A stretch of DNA of 64,000 nucleotides from JABSSA01 sp039975755 (GCA_039975755.1 JBDWGM010000106.1:57440-121439), one strand, 5' to 3'. Counted from the stretch's first letter, positions 26,523 to 35,017 are shown. The notes: a model not told the origin generated them from the sequence alone. A program made the numbers and translations.

Positions 26523-26758
26523 ACATCAAATTGTCCAGAAATTCGTTTCCAGAAGCATGAAAAACATCAGGTTCAATGCCGCCACGAAGGTGTATTATGT
26601 AGGCAATAATAGGCTCAACCTATGGGGGTATTGCATTCCATACCTCGAGAATCTCACGAAACTGTGATATAGTTTGAGTACGGCGTTAAATTTCAAGCCG
26701 TTCGTTTGCGCGCATTTGAAAGGCAAACGACAACACTTTAATTTTTGGAGATTTTCCC

Positions 26759-28711
26759 ATGTCTATTTTGACATTTTGGGGCCGGACGACGTCTGTTCTG
26801 ACGCTGGCCACCTACCTATTGATACCCCCAGAACAAGCTGAGGCCCAGGTTGTTAACTTGGCGAAATGCGAAGGTCTGTGGTTTTCAACGTCTGAAGACT
26901 TTTTAGCAACTGCTCGATCTCGCGAGATAACCGGAGCCCCGTCCTCTACGACGACAATTATTTCGGATGGTGACTTGCTCAGCTTTCAGGTTGGCGCAGG
27001 GTCCCAGCTTTGTGCCCGCAACGAAGAATTGTTGCGCCCTTTCGACATCGAAAGATTTGACCACGGACTGGACGCGTTGGACAAAGTGGTCTTTGAGGAA
27101 AGCGTTGTAATCGGTGCTTTTTCTACGGAATTGGACAGTATCAACACAGGTCAGTTCACCGCCGGAGATTTGCTGTTTACGAATGGTGTCATCGTGCCAA
27201 ACGCAGCTCTTTTAGCGCGTTTTGGCCTCCCTTCACGTTTCGATTTGGGCTTGGATGCGGTTCATATCGAAGGGGGCCCGCGCGAGTTGCGTGAACTTCT
27301 GTCCAAATTGGCAGACACCGATCCGAACACTTTGAGAGAGAATCCGGGACTGTTGGCCGAAATTCTTGAAGGCACCAATACGGATATCCTGTTTTCGACT
27401 GAAGGTACTCCGCCAGAAGTTCAAAAGCCGCTGTTTCTGGATGGTGATTTGCTGTCTGCAAAAACAGGTACAATTGTGCGCGGAAACGCAGATTTGCTGC
27501 CTGCGATGCCAGCTGGTTTACCAACGCGTGGGGTAGACTATGGGCTGGATGCTTACACACCCAGCCTAGATCCAATCGAATTGGTCCCTGTCGAATTGTT
27601 TTCGACCGAAGTTAATGTGCGTAAGAACACGTTATCCGATGGCGATGTGCTTAGCGTTGGACCAGGCCTGTATTTGCGAAACTTGGGCTTGTTGGGATCA
27701 TTCAATCCTCTCGACATCGACATGGGATTGGACGCATTGGCGGATCGTCCATCGGACATTGTTCGCTGTGGCTTCGGTATCACGGCTATCAGTCACATCG
27801 ACGTTAATGCCCGGATCGACTCTGTCACTGGTTTGTATGACACTGATCGGGCATTTGGTCGGGATTTGCGTGTTCAGGGAAACGTACCCGGACGCGGCTG
27901 CCCCCGGTTTCAAACACATGAATTTCAGGTGCGTGTTTCGATCGATGGTGCCCCTGAACAACCGGTGTTTCATCCATCCAGCCTGAATTGGATGACAAGC
28001 GAAGCGCCTTGTATTGGGCTGTCAGTGCCTTACGCGTCCGATGCAGGTGGTTGGTTTAGCCTGACACAATATCAACGCGTCGTGGATTGTCCGAATGACG
28101 AATCGCTAGGCATTTGGCGTTCGGCAGCGGATATGCCCAACGCTGTCGGGACCGTCACGATGCGTATCGCGTTGCGCCCAATCGGAGGAGGCGGACCAGA
28201 GGTTTTTAGCGCGCCAATCCGTGTACGTGTCGATAACAAACGCCCGGAAGATGTGACAATGGCGTTATATCAGCCGGGTGAAACTGAACCTTTCCTTAAC
28301 CAGTGCAAGATTGATGGCAATGGAGAGCCCGTGTTGATCGACATTCGCGGAACATTCACAGACGATCATTTTCGGATGTATGATCTGACCTGGAGTGCAG
28401 ATGGCAATATAACTGGCTCAGTGCCGGACACAGGTCTTGGGCGAACTTATAATTCCCGTCCAGAATTGTCAGATACTGGGACCAGTCCAACGCCACCGGC
28501 AACCAATGTCTTGCTTGAAAATTTTGATCTGACCGCAGCATTTGCTGTCGCAACTGGGGGCGATCCATTGATTGAGTGTGGGTATTCTATCCGAATGCGG
28601 GTGTTTGACCGGACACGATTGGGCGGAACGAACTTTTCGGACAATTTATTCTCGGCAAACGATTCTGGGAACCAATCGACATTCACACAGAGCTTTTGTT
28701 TGATCCCGTAA
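26759..28711 (+). CDS. unknown secreted protein with four internal repeats
   Basis: A 650-aa protein with an N-terminal signal peptide (VLTLATYLLIPPEQAEAQ, cleavage near residue 30). Residues 41-327 contain four copies of a repeat of about 48-67 residues: each begins with FST(E), has a central (D)GDLLS or GDVLS, then an (I)VRN/VPN..LL element, and ends with (H/L/Y/M)GLDA. The C-terminal part (about 335-650) is beta-rich with at least six cysteines and reads like Ig-like or receptor domains. No catalytic motif is recognised. GGAG lies eight bases before the ATG. The gene lies between motB and smpB; a CGTTTGC...GCAAACG inverted repeat (26703-26729) precedes it and a hairpin terminator follows. 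Confidence 0.85.
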   Translation: MSILTFWGRTTSVLTLATYLLIPPEQAEAQVVNLAKCEGLWFSTSEDFLATARSREITGAPSSTTTIISDGDLLSFQVGAGSQLCARNEELLRPFDIERFDHGLDALDKVVFEESVVIGAFSTELDSINTGQFTAGDLLFTNGVIVPNAALLARFGLPSRFDLGLDAVHIEGGPRELRELLSKLADTDPNTLRENPGLLAEILEGTNTDILFSTEGTPPEVQKPLFLDGDLLSAKTGTIVRGNADLLPAMPAGLPTRGVDYGLDAYTPSLDPIELVPVELFSTEVNVRKNTLSDGDVLSVGPGLYLRNLGLLGSFNPLDIDMGLDALADRPSDIVRCGFGITAISHIDVNARIDSVTGLYDTDRAFGRDLRVQGNVPGRGCPRFQTHEFQVRVSIDGAPEQPVFHPSSLNWMTSEAPCIGLSVPYASDAGGWFSLTQYQRVVDCPNDESLGIWRSAADMPNAVGTVTMRIALRPIGGGGPEVFSAPIRVRVDNKRPEDVTMALYQPGETEPFLNQCKIDGNGEPVLIDIRGTFTDDHFRMYDLTWSADGNITGSVPDTGLGRTYNSRPELSDTGTSPTPPATNVLLENFDLTAAFAVATGGDPLIECGYSIRMRVFDRTRLGGTNFSDNLFSANDSGNQSTFTQSFCLIP

Positions 28712-28728
28712 GTGCCTCAAACAAACCA

Positions 28729-28757
28729 GTGGCCCGTTAATTCGGGCCGCTTTGCTT
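28729..28757 (+). terminator. hairpin terminator after the repeat protein
   Basis: An inverted repeat GTGGCCCG...CGGGCCGC with a six-base loop (TTAATT) lies 17 bases after the stop of the 650-aa gene, followed by a T-rich stretch (TTTGCTTG). The T run is short, so termination may be partial. Confidence 0.55.
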
Positions 28758-28793
28758 GCGTCCCTTCAAAACCGACCCTATGTCCGTGGCCTT

Positions 28794-29270
28794 ATGGTAC
28801 AAGGCAAATCAGATCCTAATTATCGCGTTGCCGCCGAAAACCGGCGTGCGCGTTACGACTATCAGATCGAGGACGATCTGGAGTGCGGAATCATTTTGGA
28901 AGGGTCCGAAGTGAAATCCTTGCGCCAAGGCGGGGCCAATATCGCTGAAAGCTATGCCGCAGTTGATGATGGCGAACTTTGGTTGGTCAACAGCTACATT
29001 GCACCCTATGCGCAAGCCAAGATGTTCCGTCACGAAGAACGCCGTCGTCGCAAGTTACTTGTGTCCCGCAAGCAGCTTTCAGATCTTTGGAATGCAACCC
29101 AGCGCAAAGGCTTAACCATTGTGCCACTTGTGCTTTATTTTAATCATAAGGGCATCGCCAAGCTAAAGATCGGAATCGCCAAAGGTAAAAAGGCGGCTGA
29201 TAAACGGGAAACCTCGGCCAAACGGGATTGGAACAGGCAGAAGCAGCGGCTGTTAAAACACAACAGTTAA
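28794..29270 (+). CDS. smpB: SsrA-binding protein SmpB
   Basis: A 158-aa RNA-binding protein that carries tmRNA to stalled ribosomes (trans-translation). The conserved core is seen: AENRRARYDYQIEDDLECGIILEGSEVKSLR (in parts), VNSYIAPYAQAKMFRHEERRRRKLL, and the basic C-terminal tail GKKAADKRETSAKRDW, which inserts in the mRNA channel. The ATG at 28794 gives the usual family N-terminus; the in-frame extension to 28752 has no support. The ribosome site is weak. No tmRNA gene was recognised nearby. Confidence 0.95.
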   Translation: MVQGKSDPNYRVAAENRRARYDYQIEDDLECGIILEGSEVKSLRQGGANIAESYAAVDDGELWLVNSYIAPYAQAKMFRHEERRRRKLLVSRKQLSDLWNATQRKGLTIVPLVLYFNHKGIAKLKIGIAKGKKAADKRETSAKRDWNRQKQRLLKHNS

Positions 29271-29287
29271 GTGCAAGCTTTCCGTGC

Positions 29288-29659
29288 CTAAATCGTACCG
29301 GGTTCTTTTGTCGCCAAGCCGACGAGCGTGAATAACGTCGCCAAGCCAGTCATGACAATTGGGAACATCGTGAACACACCAATCCCAAACGCCCATATCA
29401 TCCCTATCGTAGATATCATCAGGCAAATTGCTCCAATGGCGGGGCGTGGATTGGCCATGGCGCCGCCGGCGAGGGCCAGAACAGGGGCCGCGACGCCGAT
29501 AATCTGAAGACGTTGCGCGTTATTTGGCGCGACAAGTAGATTTTGATCAACCTGCGTGTCGAACCAACTTACAAATTCGACATAACCCAAAACGAAAAAA
29601 CCGGTGACCATGCCAAGTAGCCCACCGATAATTCCCAAAATAACAGCGGCTTGTTTCAC
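29288..29659 (-). CDS. small integral membrane protein (DUF4064-like)
   Basis: A 123-aa protein with four predicted transmembrane segments (residues about 3-28, 48-65, 73-91, 93-115) and no charged active-site motif. It resembles small four-helix proteins of the DUF4064 type (AAVILGIIGGLLGMVTGFF), but the family is not certain. The GTG at 29659 is preferred because AGGAG lies six bases before it; the frame stays open to 29809 without a ribosome site. It converges on smpB and is separated from the next gene by 382 bp. Function unknown. Confidence 0.7.
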   Translation of the reverse strand: MKQAAVILGIIGGLLGMVTGFFVLGYVEFVSWFDTQVDQNLLVAPNNAQRLQIIGVAAPVLALAGGAMANPRPAIGAICLMISTIGMIWAFGIGVFTMFPIVMTGLATLFTLVGLATKEPGTI

Positions 29660-30041
29660 GGTCTGCTCCTTTTCTGTCGCATCGTATGTAATCAGGGTCT
29701 TGGCAAGATTGAACCACCGGAGCCCAATCAACAGGCTATGAGGGTCTGGGAAAAAGCATGTCCCTTTCCCACGTGAATTGCACAGCTTGCCTACCCATAT
29801 CAGTTTCATCCTTCGGGAGCATCCGGTGCGTGGACTTCATAATCCACCACTTGTTGAGTACGGAGCCGGTAACTTCAGCCGCGCCCGGATGTGATCTCGA
29901 AATTTGCGCCCTAGCCGATCAAAGACAGTGCTTTCTGAGAGCGGTAAGTAATTTACCTTGATCAGGGGCGAGCGCCTCTTGCTACTGAGGCGCGCTGGCG
30001 TTACCCAGAGGCGTTTTTGTCGCGCACTCAGGGAATCCGCC
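29660..30041. other. 382-bp intergenic region without a recognised gene
   Basis: It separates the divergent membrane-protein and sulfurtransferase genes. The perfect inverted repeat GCGCCTC-N8-GAGGCGC lies at 29972-29993, 48 bp before the sulfurtransferase start, and GGGAAA-N11-TTTCCC lies at 29748-29770. I searched by eye for tmRNA (start GGGGCUG type, Ala-tag codons), tRNA arms and the common riboswitch cores and saw none. Open frames here are short and composition-poor. Confidence 0.5.
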
Positions 30042-30896
30042 ATGACTGATGATCCAAAGACACTGGTTTCAACGGACTGGTTGGCCAAACACCTGAATGA
30101 CCCAGACATGCGCGTCATCGATGGATCATGGTATTTGCCATCTGCCGAACGCGACCCGAAAGCTGAATTTGATGCGTGCCACATCCCTGGTGCGCGCTTC
30201 TTTGACATCGATGAAATCGCAGACCTGAGGTCCGATTTGCCTCACATGGCACCCCCGCCTGAAAAGTTCATGTCGCGTATGCGTGCCATGGGAATCGGGG
30301 ACGGGCATCAAGTTGTTGTCTATGACGGTATGGGGCTCATGTCGGCGGCGCGGGTCTGGTGGACGTTCAAGTTGATGGGGCATCAAGATGTCGCCGTACT
30401 GGACGGCGGTTTTCCGAAATGGCAATCAGAGGGGCGTGACGTCGAAGACATGCCCCCGATCATAAAAGATCGCCATATGTCGACCCGCTATCAAAACAAC
30501 CTCGTTCGGGATGTGACCCATGTCAGTCAGGCATCAAAGCTTGGCTTGCCCCAGATTTTAGACGCACGGGCCGACGACCGTTTTCGTGGCGAAGGTGTTG
30601 AGCCACGCAAAGGGCTAAGGTCTGGACACATTCCGGGTTCAAGAAATTTACCGTTCGGAACGTTGCTGAATAGAGATGGGACCATGATTGATCCTCCCGC
30701 ACTAAAAAGCGTTTTTGAAAAAGCCGGCTTGGATCTGACCAAGCCCATTATTACCACTTGCGGGTCGGGCGTATCGGCCGCGATCCTTGCCCTTGGTTTA
30801 ACCCGGATCGGCCACGACCAATGGTCTGTGTATGACGGATCTTGGGCCGAATGGGGCCAATTCGACACTTTACCTATCGCCACTGGAGAGGCCTGA
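30042..30896 (+). CDS. sseA: 3-mercaptopyruvate/thiosulfate sulfurtransferase
   Basis: A 284-aa two-domain rhodanese. The inactive N-terminal domain has VIDGSWYLP and HIPGARFFDIDEIAD; the active C-terminal domain has ILDARADDRFRG, GHIPGSRNLPF and the catalytic loop CGSGVSA at residues 240-246 with Cys240. The CG-SG-V loop points to mercaptopyruvate rather than thiosulfate as sulfur donor. The enzyme is cytoplasmic. The ATG at 30042 fits the family; the frame extends to 29958 without support. The stop overlaps the start of the aminotransferase gene (TGATG), suggesting joint cysteine or sulfur amino-acid breakdown. Confidence 0.92.
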   Translation: MTDDPKTLVSTDWLAKHLNDPDMRVIDGSWYLPSAERDPKAEFDACHIPGARFFDIDEIADLRSDLPHMAPPPEKFMSRMRAMGIGDGHQVVVYDGMGLMSAARVWWTFKLMGHQDVAVLDGGFPKWQSEGRDVEDMPPIIKDRHMSTRYQNNLVRDVTHVSQASKLGLPQILDARADDRFRGEGVEPRKGLRSGHIPGSRNLPFGTLLNRDGTMIDPPALKSVFEKAGLDLTKPIITTCGSGVSAAILALGLTRIGHDQWSVYDGSWAEWGQFDTLPIATGEA

Positions 30897-32071
30897 TGTT
30901 TTCTATGCTTGCCAAGCAACCCCCTGACGGGATCCTGCAAATCGCGACTATGTTCCGCGCTGACACGCGGGTCGACAAAATCGATCTTGGTGTCGGGGTG
31001 TACAAGGATGCGACGGGCAAGACGCCGATTATGCGTGCGGTGAAGGCCGCGGAACAGCGCGTTTGGGAAGAACAGACCACGAAAGCATATACATCGCTCG
31101 CCGGTGATCCAGCGTTCGCGGATGTGATGATTGACCTCATATTGGGCGACACACTTCCCCGAGATCAGATTTCAGCCGTTGCGACGCCGGGTGGAACAGG
31201 CGCGGTGCGGCAGGCTTTTGAATTGGCGCGTTATGCCGACGAAAATTGCCGTGTCTTTGTGTCGAACCCAACTTGGCCCAACCACATTTCGATTTTGAAC
31301 TACCTCGGCATTGAAACGGTTCTTTACCGGTATTTTGATGCTGACACTCGAGGTGTTGATTTCGATGGGATGATGGCTGACCTTGCGGATGCAAGGCCGG
31401 GCGATCTTATTTTGCTGCATGGCTGTTGTCACAATCCAACTGGGGCCAACTTGAACCCGGTTGAGTGGCAAGAGGTCATCGCGCTTCTTAATCGCACCGG
31501 TGCAACCCCAATGATCGATATTGCCTATCAAGGCTTTGGCGATGGATTGGAAGAAGACGCTGAGGCAACGCGCGCCGTTGTTGCAGGCGTCCCTGAATGC
31601 ATCATTGCTGGCAGCTGTTCCAAGAACTTTGGGATCTATCGTGAACGTACGGGTATTCTGATGGTGACTTCAGCTGATCAGGGTTTAACGCAAGCAACTC
31701 TCGCGTTTTTGAACCGCCAGAATTATTCGTTCCCGCCTGATCACGGCGCGCGTTTGGTCACGACAATTTTGAACGACGAAACGTTGCGCACAGATTGGAA
31801 AACCGAATTGGAAGACGTGCGCCAATCGATGCTCAGCTTGCGCACCAAACTGGCCGACGAATTGCAACGGGTTGCGGGATCTGATCGCTTTGGGTTTCTG
31901 GCACAGCATCGCGGTATGTTTTCACGCTTGGGCACAACACCTGAATTGGTTCAAAAGTTACGCGAAGATCATGCCATCTATATGATCAGTGACAGCCGGA
32001 TGAACATCGCAGGTCTCAATGCAAAAACAGTGCCTTTGCTTGCCGAAGCGATTGTTAAAGCCGGCGTTTAA
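30896..32071 (+). CDS. aromatic/aspartate-type amino acid aminotransferase
   Basis: A 391-aa class I PLP-dependent aminotransferase of the aspartate/aromatic subfamily (TyrB-like). The PLP lysine is Lys243 in SCSKNFGIYRERTG, with the binding residues in HGCCHNPTGANL (about 185-196) and IDIAYQGFGDGL. The N-terminus has KIDLGVGVYKDATGKTPIM, typical of the subfamily. The start overlaps the sulfurtransferase stop. One attractive pairing is transamination of cysteine to 3-mercaptopyruvate followed by SseA, but substrate choice between aromatic amino acids, aspartate and cysteine cannot be read from sequence. Confidence 0.92.
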   Translation: MFSMLAKQPPDGILQIATMFRADTRVDKIDLGVGVYKDATGKTPIMRAVKAAEQRVWEEQTTKAYTSLAGDPAFADVMIDLILGDTLPRDQISAVATPGGTGAVRQAFELARYADENCRVFVSNPTWPNHISILNYLGIETVLYRYFDADTRGVDFDGMMADLADARPGDLILLHGCCHNPTGANLNPVEWQEVIALLNRTGATPMIDIAYQGFGDGLEEDAEATRAVVAGVPECIIAGSCSKNFGIYRERTGILMVTSADQGLTQATLAFLNRQNYSFPPDHGARLVTTILNDETLRTDWKTELEDVRQSMLSLRTKLADELQRVAGSDRFGFLAQHRGMFSRLGTTPELVQKLREDHAIYMISDSRMNIAGLNAKTVPLLAEAIVKAGV

Positions 32072-32097
32072 GCACGCATAACGTCGTTGTTCCCAAT

Positions 32098-32130
32098 GCC
32101 TTGTTCCACAGCTTCGCTGTGGAACAAGGC
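32098..32130. repeat. perfect 15-bp stem with a three-base loop
   Basis: GCCTTGTTCCACAGC and its exact reverse complement are separated by TTC, 26 bp after the aminotransferase stop. No T run follows on either strand, so it is not a standard intrinsic terminator; it may protect the 3' end of the transcript or be a cruciform-forming element. Confidence 0.75.
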
Positions 32131-32174
32131 CGCTGATGCGAACTCTCTTTCCGGTCATTGATGAAACAAAAAAA

Positions 32175-32196
32175 TCCCCGCCACAAAGGGCGGGGA
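32175..32196 (-). terminator. intrinsic terminator of ccrM
   Basis: Read on the minus strand, TCCCCGCC and GGCGGGGA form an eight-pair stem with a six-base loop, followed at once by a run of seven T. It lies 85 bp after the ccrM stop. Confidence 0.85.
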
Positions 32197-32280
32197 CAAG
32201 TTTAGTGCCTGACTTTGGGCGAACCCGAAGGCCACAGACACCGGCGGTATTTTCTTGGAGGGTATTCTTGGAGAGTATTA

Positions 32281-33378
32281 TTAGTCGTGCATCTCGGAGC
32301 GAACTTGCTGGCGCAACACGTCGATAGAGACGGTTTTACCATCGCGCCGAAAGTGCCAATAGGTCCATCCGTTACAGCTTGGTGCGCCTTCAAGGGCAGC
32401 CCCAACCTGATGGATCGATCCTTTGATGTCGTGACCAACCAACGTGCCGTCAGCACGTACCTTGGCCATGTCACCACGAGGAGAATAAAGAGACTCGCCC
32501 GGACGCAACATTCCACGTTCGACCAACTGCCCAAATGGTACACGTGGTTGCGCACGTTTCGATTGGCTGACTTCCAGTGCGGATTTGTCAAACTTGCGGA
32601 CATTGGCAAGACGCTTTTTGGCCACCTTGCGATAGGATTCTTCACGTTCGATCCCGATGAATTCGCGGCCTAGCATCTTGGCGACAGCGCCTGTCGTGCC
32701 AGTGCCAAAGAACGGATCCAAAACCACGTCACCGGGGTTCGTCGTGCCAAGAATGACGCGATGCAAAAGGCTTTCTGGTTTTTGCGTCGGGTGCGCTTTG
32801 TCGCCGTTATCATCCTTTAGGCGTTCATGACCTGTGCAAATGGGAAGAACCCAATCCGAACGCATTTGGATGCCTTCGTTCAACGCCTTCAAGGCTTCGT
32901 AGTTGAAGGTGTATTTCGCGGCTTCGTCGCGGCTGGCCCAGATCAACGTCTCGTGTGCGTTGGTCAAGCGTTTGCCCCGAAAGTTGGGCATTGGATTTGA
33001 TTTGCGCCAAACGACGTCATTTAGAATCCAAAAGCCAAGGTCCTGAAGTGTCGCGCCAAGGCGGAAGACGTTGTGATACGATCCGATGACCCAGATCGCG
33101 CCATTTGGCTTCAAGATGCGTCGCGCTTCTGTAAGCCATGCGGTCGTGAATTCGTCATAGGCTTTGAAACCAGAAAATTGGTCCCATTCGTCGTCGACGG
33201 CGTCGACTTTGGAATTGTCAGGGCGATGCAGATCGCCTTTGAGCTGCAGATTATAAGGCGGATCAGCAAAGATCAGATCGATAGAGGCTGCTGGCAACCC
33301 CCGCATCGCTTCGATGCATTCGCCCGCAATAATTTCGTTCAAAGGAAGCGCTTCAGCGCCCTTCATATGTTTAGTCAT
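32281..33378 (-). CDS. ccrM: cell-cycle adenine-N6 DNA methyltransferase (GANTC) CcrM
   Basis: A 365-aa beta-class N6-adenine methyltransferase. Motif IV DPPY is at residues 39-42 and the SAM-binding motif DPFFGTGTTGAVA follows later, the order typical of the class. The extra C-terminal domain of about 80 residues (from RGMLRPGESLYSPRGD on) is the one that distinguishes CcrM from HinfI-type enzymes and helps DNA binding. CcrM methylates GANTC after replication and couples transcription to the cell cycle in alphaproteobacteria. The ATG follows GAGGCAAAAG. Three GANTC sites lie in the upstream 90 bp. rnhB lies upstream on the same strand. Confidence 0.96.
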   Translation of the reverse strand: MTKHMKGAEALPLNEIIAGECIEAMRGLPAASIDLIFADPPYNLQLKGDLHRPDNSKVDAVDDEWDQFSGFKAYDEFTTAWLTEARRILKPNGAIWVIGSYHNVFRLGATLQDLGFWILNDVVWRKSNPMPNFRGKRLTNAHETLIWASRDEAAKYTFNYEALKALNEGIQMRSDWVLPICTGHERLKDDNGDKAHPTQKPESLLHRVILGTTNPGDVVLDPFFGTGTTGAVAKMLGREFIGIEREESYRKVAKKRLANVRKFDKSALEVSQSKRAQPRVPFGQLVERGMLRPGESLYSPRGDMAKVRADGTLVGHDIKGSIHQVGAALEGAPSCNGWTYWHFRRDGKTVSIDVLRQQVRSEMHD

Positions 33379-33428
33379 CTTTTGCCTCTGTCCCTGACGC
33401 TTTTGCGTTCTGTGGTTGGCACTAAGAT

Positions 33429-33467
33429 GAGTCAGAGGCGATTCGCCGTCAATTTCTTTTTTGATTC
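33429..33467. promoter_or_regulatory. cluster of three GANTC methylation sites before ccrM
   Basis: GAGTC at 33429-33433, GATTC at 33440-33444 and GATTC at 33463-33467 lie 51-89 bp upstream of the ccrM start, between it and rnhB. In Caulobacter GANTC sites in the ccrM leader let the methylation state feed back on ccrM transcription, so the same is suggested here. This is a sequence match only. Confidence 0.6.
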
Positions 33468-34080
33468 AAGTGTTTAAGTTTTTCTCTTGATACAAGATAT
33501 TGTGGACGGGTTTGAATGTCCGTCTATGGTGTGGGGTCACGCCAAGATTTTGAAGCGCGGTTCTGTGGCTTTTGGACGGGTATCCCTTGTTGGTCTCCCA
33601 GCCATAGCCGGGATGCTGTTGCGCCAAATCCACCATGATGGCATCTCGCCTTTCTTTTGCCACAATTGAGGCAGCTGCAATCGACAAAGAACGCGCATCG
33701 CCGCGCACTATTGCAGTGGCGGGTTGGCGTAATTCGCGGGGGATCATGTTTCCGTCAATCAGCACGTGATCTGGTGAAACTGGCAAAGCATCGACAGCGC
33801 GGGTCATGGCCAAATGCGCTGCGCGCAGGATGTTGATTTCGTCGATTTCTTCGACTGAAGCCATTCCAACGCCAAAGTGGGCGTTTTTCATGAGCAAGCT
33901 CAGCAGGGCCGCGCGACGTTTGGGGCTTAACTTTTTGCTGTCATCTAACCCATCAGGTATGTCGCTGGGGTCCAAAATAACCGCTGCGGCGACAACCGGC
34001 CCTGCCAGCGGCCCGCGCCCGGCTTCGTCTACACCTGCAATCAATCCCCCAAGTTTGGTCTCAAATTCAAAATCAGGCAT
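33466..34080 (-). CDS. rnhB: ribonuclease HII
   Basis: A 204-aa RNase HII that nicks RNA in RNA-DNA hybrids, including single ribonucleotides in DNA. The catalytic DEAGRGPLAGPVVAAAVIL region (Asp-Glu pair near residue 18), DSKKLSPKRRAAL, the DHVLIDGN Asp and the later SIAAASIVAKERRD segment are all present, so the active site looks intact. The ATG at 34080 follows AGGAGAG. It lies 87 bp upstream of ccrM on the same strand, an arrangement seen in several Rhodobacterales, and the last GANTC site overlaps its stop. Confidence 0.95.
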   Translation of the reverse strand: MPDFEFETKLGGLIAGVDEAGRGPLAGPVVAAAVILDPSDIPDGLDDSKKLSPKRRAALLSLLMKNAHFGVGMASVEEIDEINILRAAHLAMTRAVDALPVSPDHVLIDGNMIPRELRQPATAIVRGDARSLSIAAASIVAKERRDAIMVDLAQQHPGYGWETNKGYPSKSHRTALQNLGVTPHHRRTFKPVHNILYQEKNLNT

Positions 34081-34300
34081 CGAAGCTCTCCTATTCGCGC
34101 CAACTATCTCGCCGCGCAGTCAAATTGTTAAGGGCTTTCCGAAAATTCTGGAACGAACGATGCCATGGCAATACACGCACTTGCGGACGTTATGGCCGTT
34201 TTCACTAACGGGGTTTGGTGGCTGCGTTGATTGTGATGTGGCCGAACATACGCGCCAGTTCTATTTGAAGCAGAAATGAGAATAAAAAGAGAATAAAAAG

Positions 34301-34326
34301 GGGGAGGCGTCCCGAAACGCCTCCCC
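34301..34326 (-). terminator. intrinsic terminator of the Cys-repeat protein gene
   Basis: Read on the minus strand, GGGGAGGCGT and ACGCCTCCCC form a ten-pair stem with a six-base loop, followed by CTTTTTATT. It lies 54 bp after the stop of the 154-aa gene. The remaining bases back to rnhB (34081-34300) hold no gene that I can support. Confidence 0.85.
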
Positions 34327-34379
34327 AAGAGTACTCCAACCCGGAACAGGGAACACAACTGGGCGGAGTCTACCCGTTC

Positions 34380-34844
34380 TTAACGGCGGGCAATTTGGAA
34401 GCCATTGCGGCTGAGGCAGCGGGCGCCATACACGGTGTGATATCCGCGGTTGGCGCGTACCGAGCGTGCGCAATGCTGTGGCAAGCTATTGGCAAAGCCG
34501 TAATTTTTGCTCAAGCAGTTGCGCCCAAATGCGGGAAAGCTGCCGTGGCGATCCCGGAAGTTGTGCAAGCAATGCTGTGGCAGCAATTTGCGATTCACGC
34601 GCTTGGGCAACGGGCGTGGCTGAACATGGCGATGCACTTTGGGTTTTGCAGGGCGAGAGTGTTGCACAACACGCTCTTTCTTTTTGTCATGCGAATTTTT
34701 GATCGCGGCACCAAGAATGGCAATGCCTGCAATGGCGGCCAGTGTACGGGCGACGTCGTCATTACCTGCGCGGGCTGGTTGTGAGGCAAAAGCCGTGATT
34801 GCAATAGATGTTGCAGTGATGACAGCGATGAATTGACGGTGCAT
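34380..34844 (-). CDS. small secreted basic protein with a duplicated cysteine motif
   Basis: A 154-aa protein with a signal peptide (VITATSIAITAFASQPARAG), a hydrophobic stretch at residues 33-48, a very basic His/Lys/Pro/Arg linker (50-87), and two tandem copies of a 30-residue unit: LPQHC at 88-92 followed by GRNCLSKNYGF at 107-117, and LPQHC at 121-125 followed by GARCLSRNGF at 140-149. Each unit has one Cys at each end, so two disulfides are likely. Short proteins of this style are common in Rhodobacterales, but their role is unknown. A strong terminator follows. A long frame on the opposite strand is a shadow. Confidence 0.8.
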   Translation of the reverse strand: MHRQFIAVITATSIAITAFASQPARAGNDDVARTLAAIAGIAILGAAIKNSHDKKKERVVQHSRPAKPKVHRHVQPRPLPKRVNRKLLPQHCLHNFRDRHGSFPAFGRNCLSKNYGFANSLPQHCARSVRANRGYHTVYGARCLSRNGFQIARR

Positions 34845-35017
34845 GAGCAGCTCCTTTTTTGGTCAGTGCGATCCGGCAATGCGTTTGCGGCCGGGCTGAA
34901 CCAAAGATGGGGCAGGGGCGGTCAGACAGACAATAACAGGCTCATGTTATCGAATATCAGGTGCCACATGTGCCTATGGTTATTGAATATCCTGCAAATC
35001 CTGCGCATCTTAACGCC

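Noticed and set aside
29660..30041. tmRNA gene next to smpB
   Set aside because: Neither the conserved tmRNA ends nor Ala-rich tag codons followed by a stop are visible; the two-piece alphaproteobacterial tmRNA was looked for without success.
29837..30208. 123-aa minus-strand frame over the start of the sulfurtransferase gene
   Set aside because: It overlaps the well-supported sulfurtransferase start and has no ribosome site or domain.
34395..34784. 129-aa plus-strand frame opposite the cysteine-repeat gene
   Set aside because: It is a shadow of the repeat coding sequence; the opposite strand has the signal peptide, the duplicated motif and the terminator.
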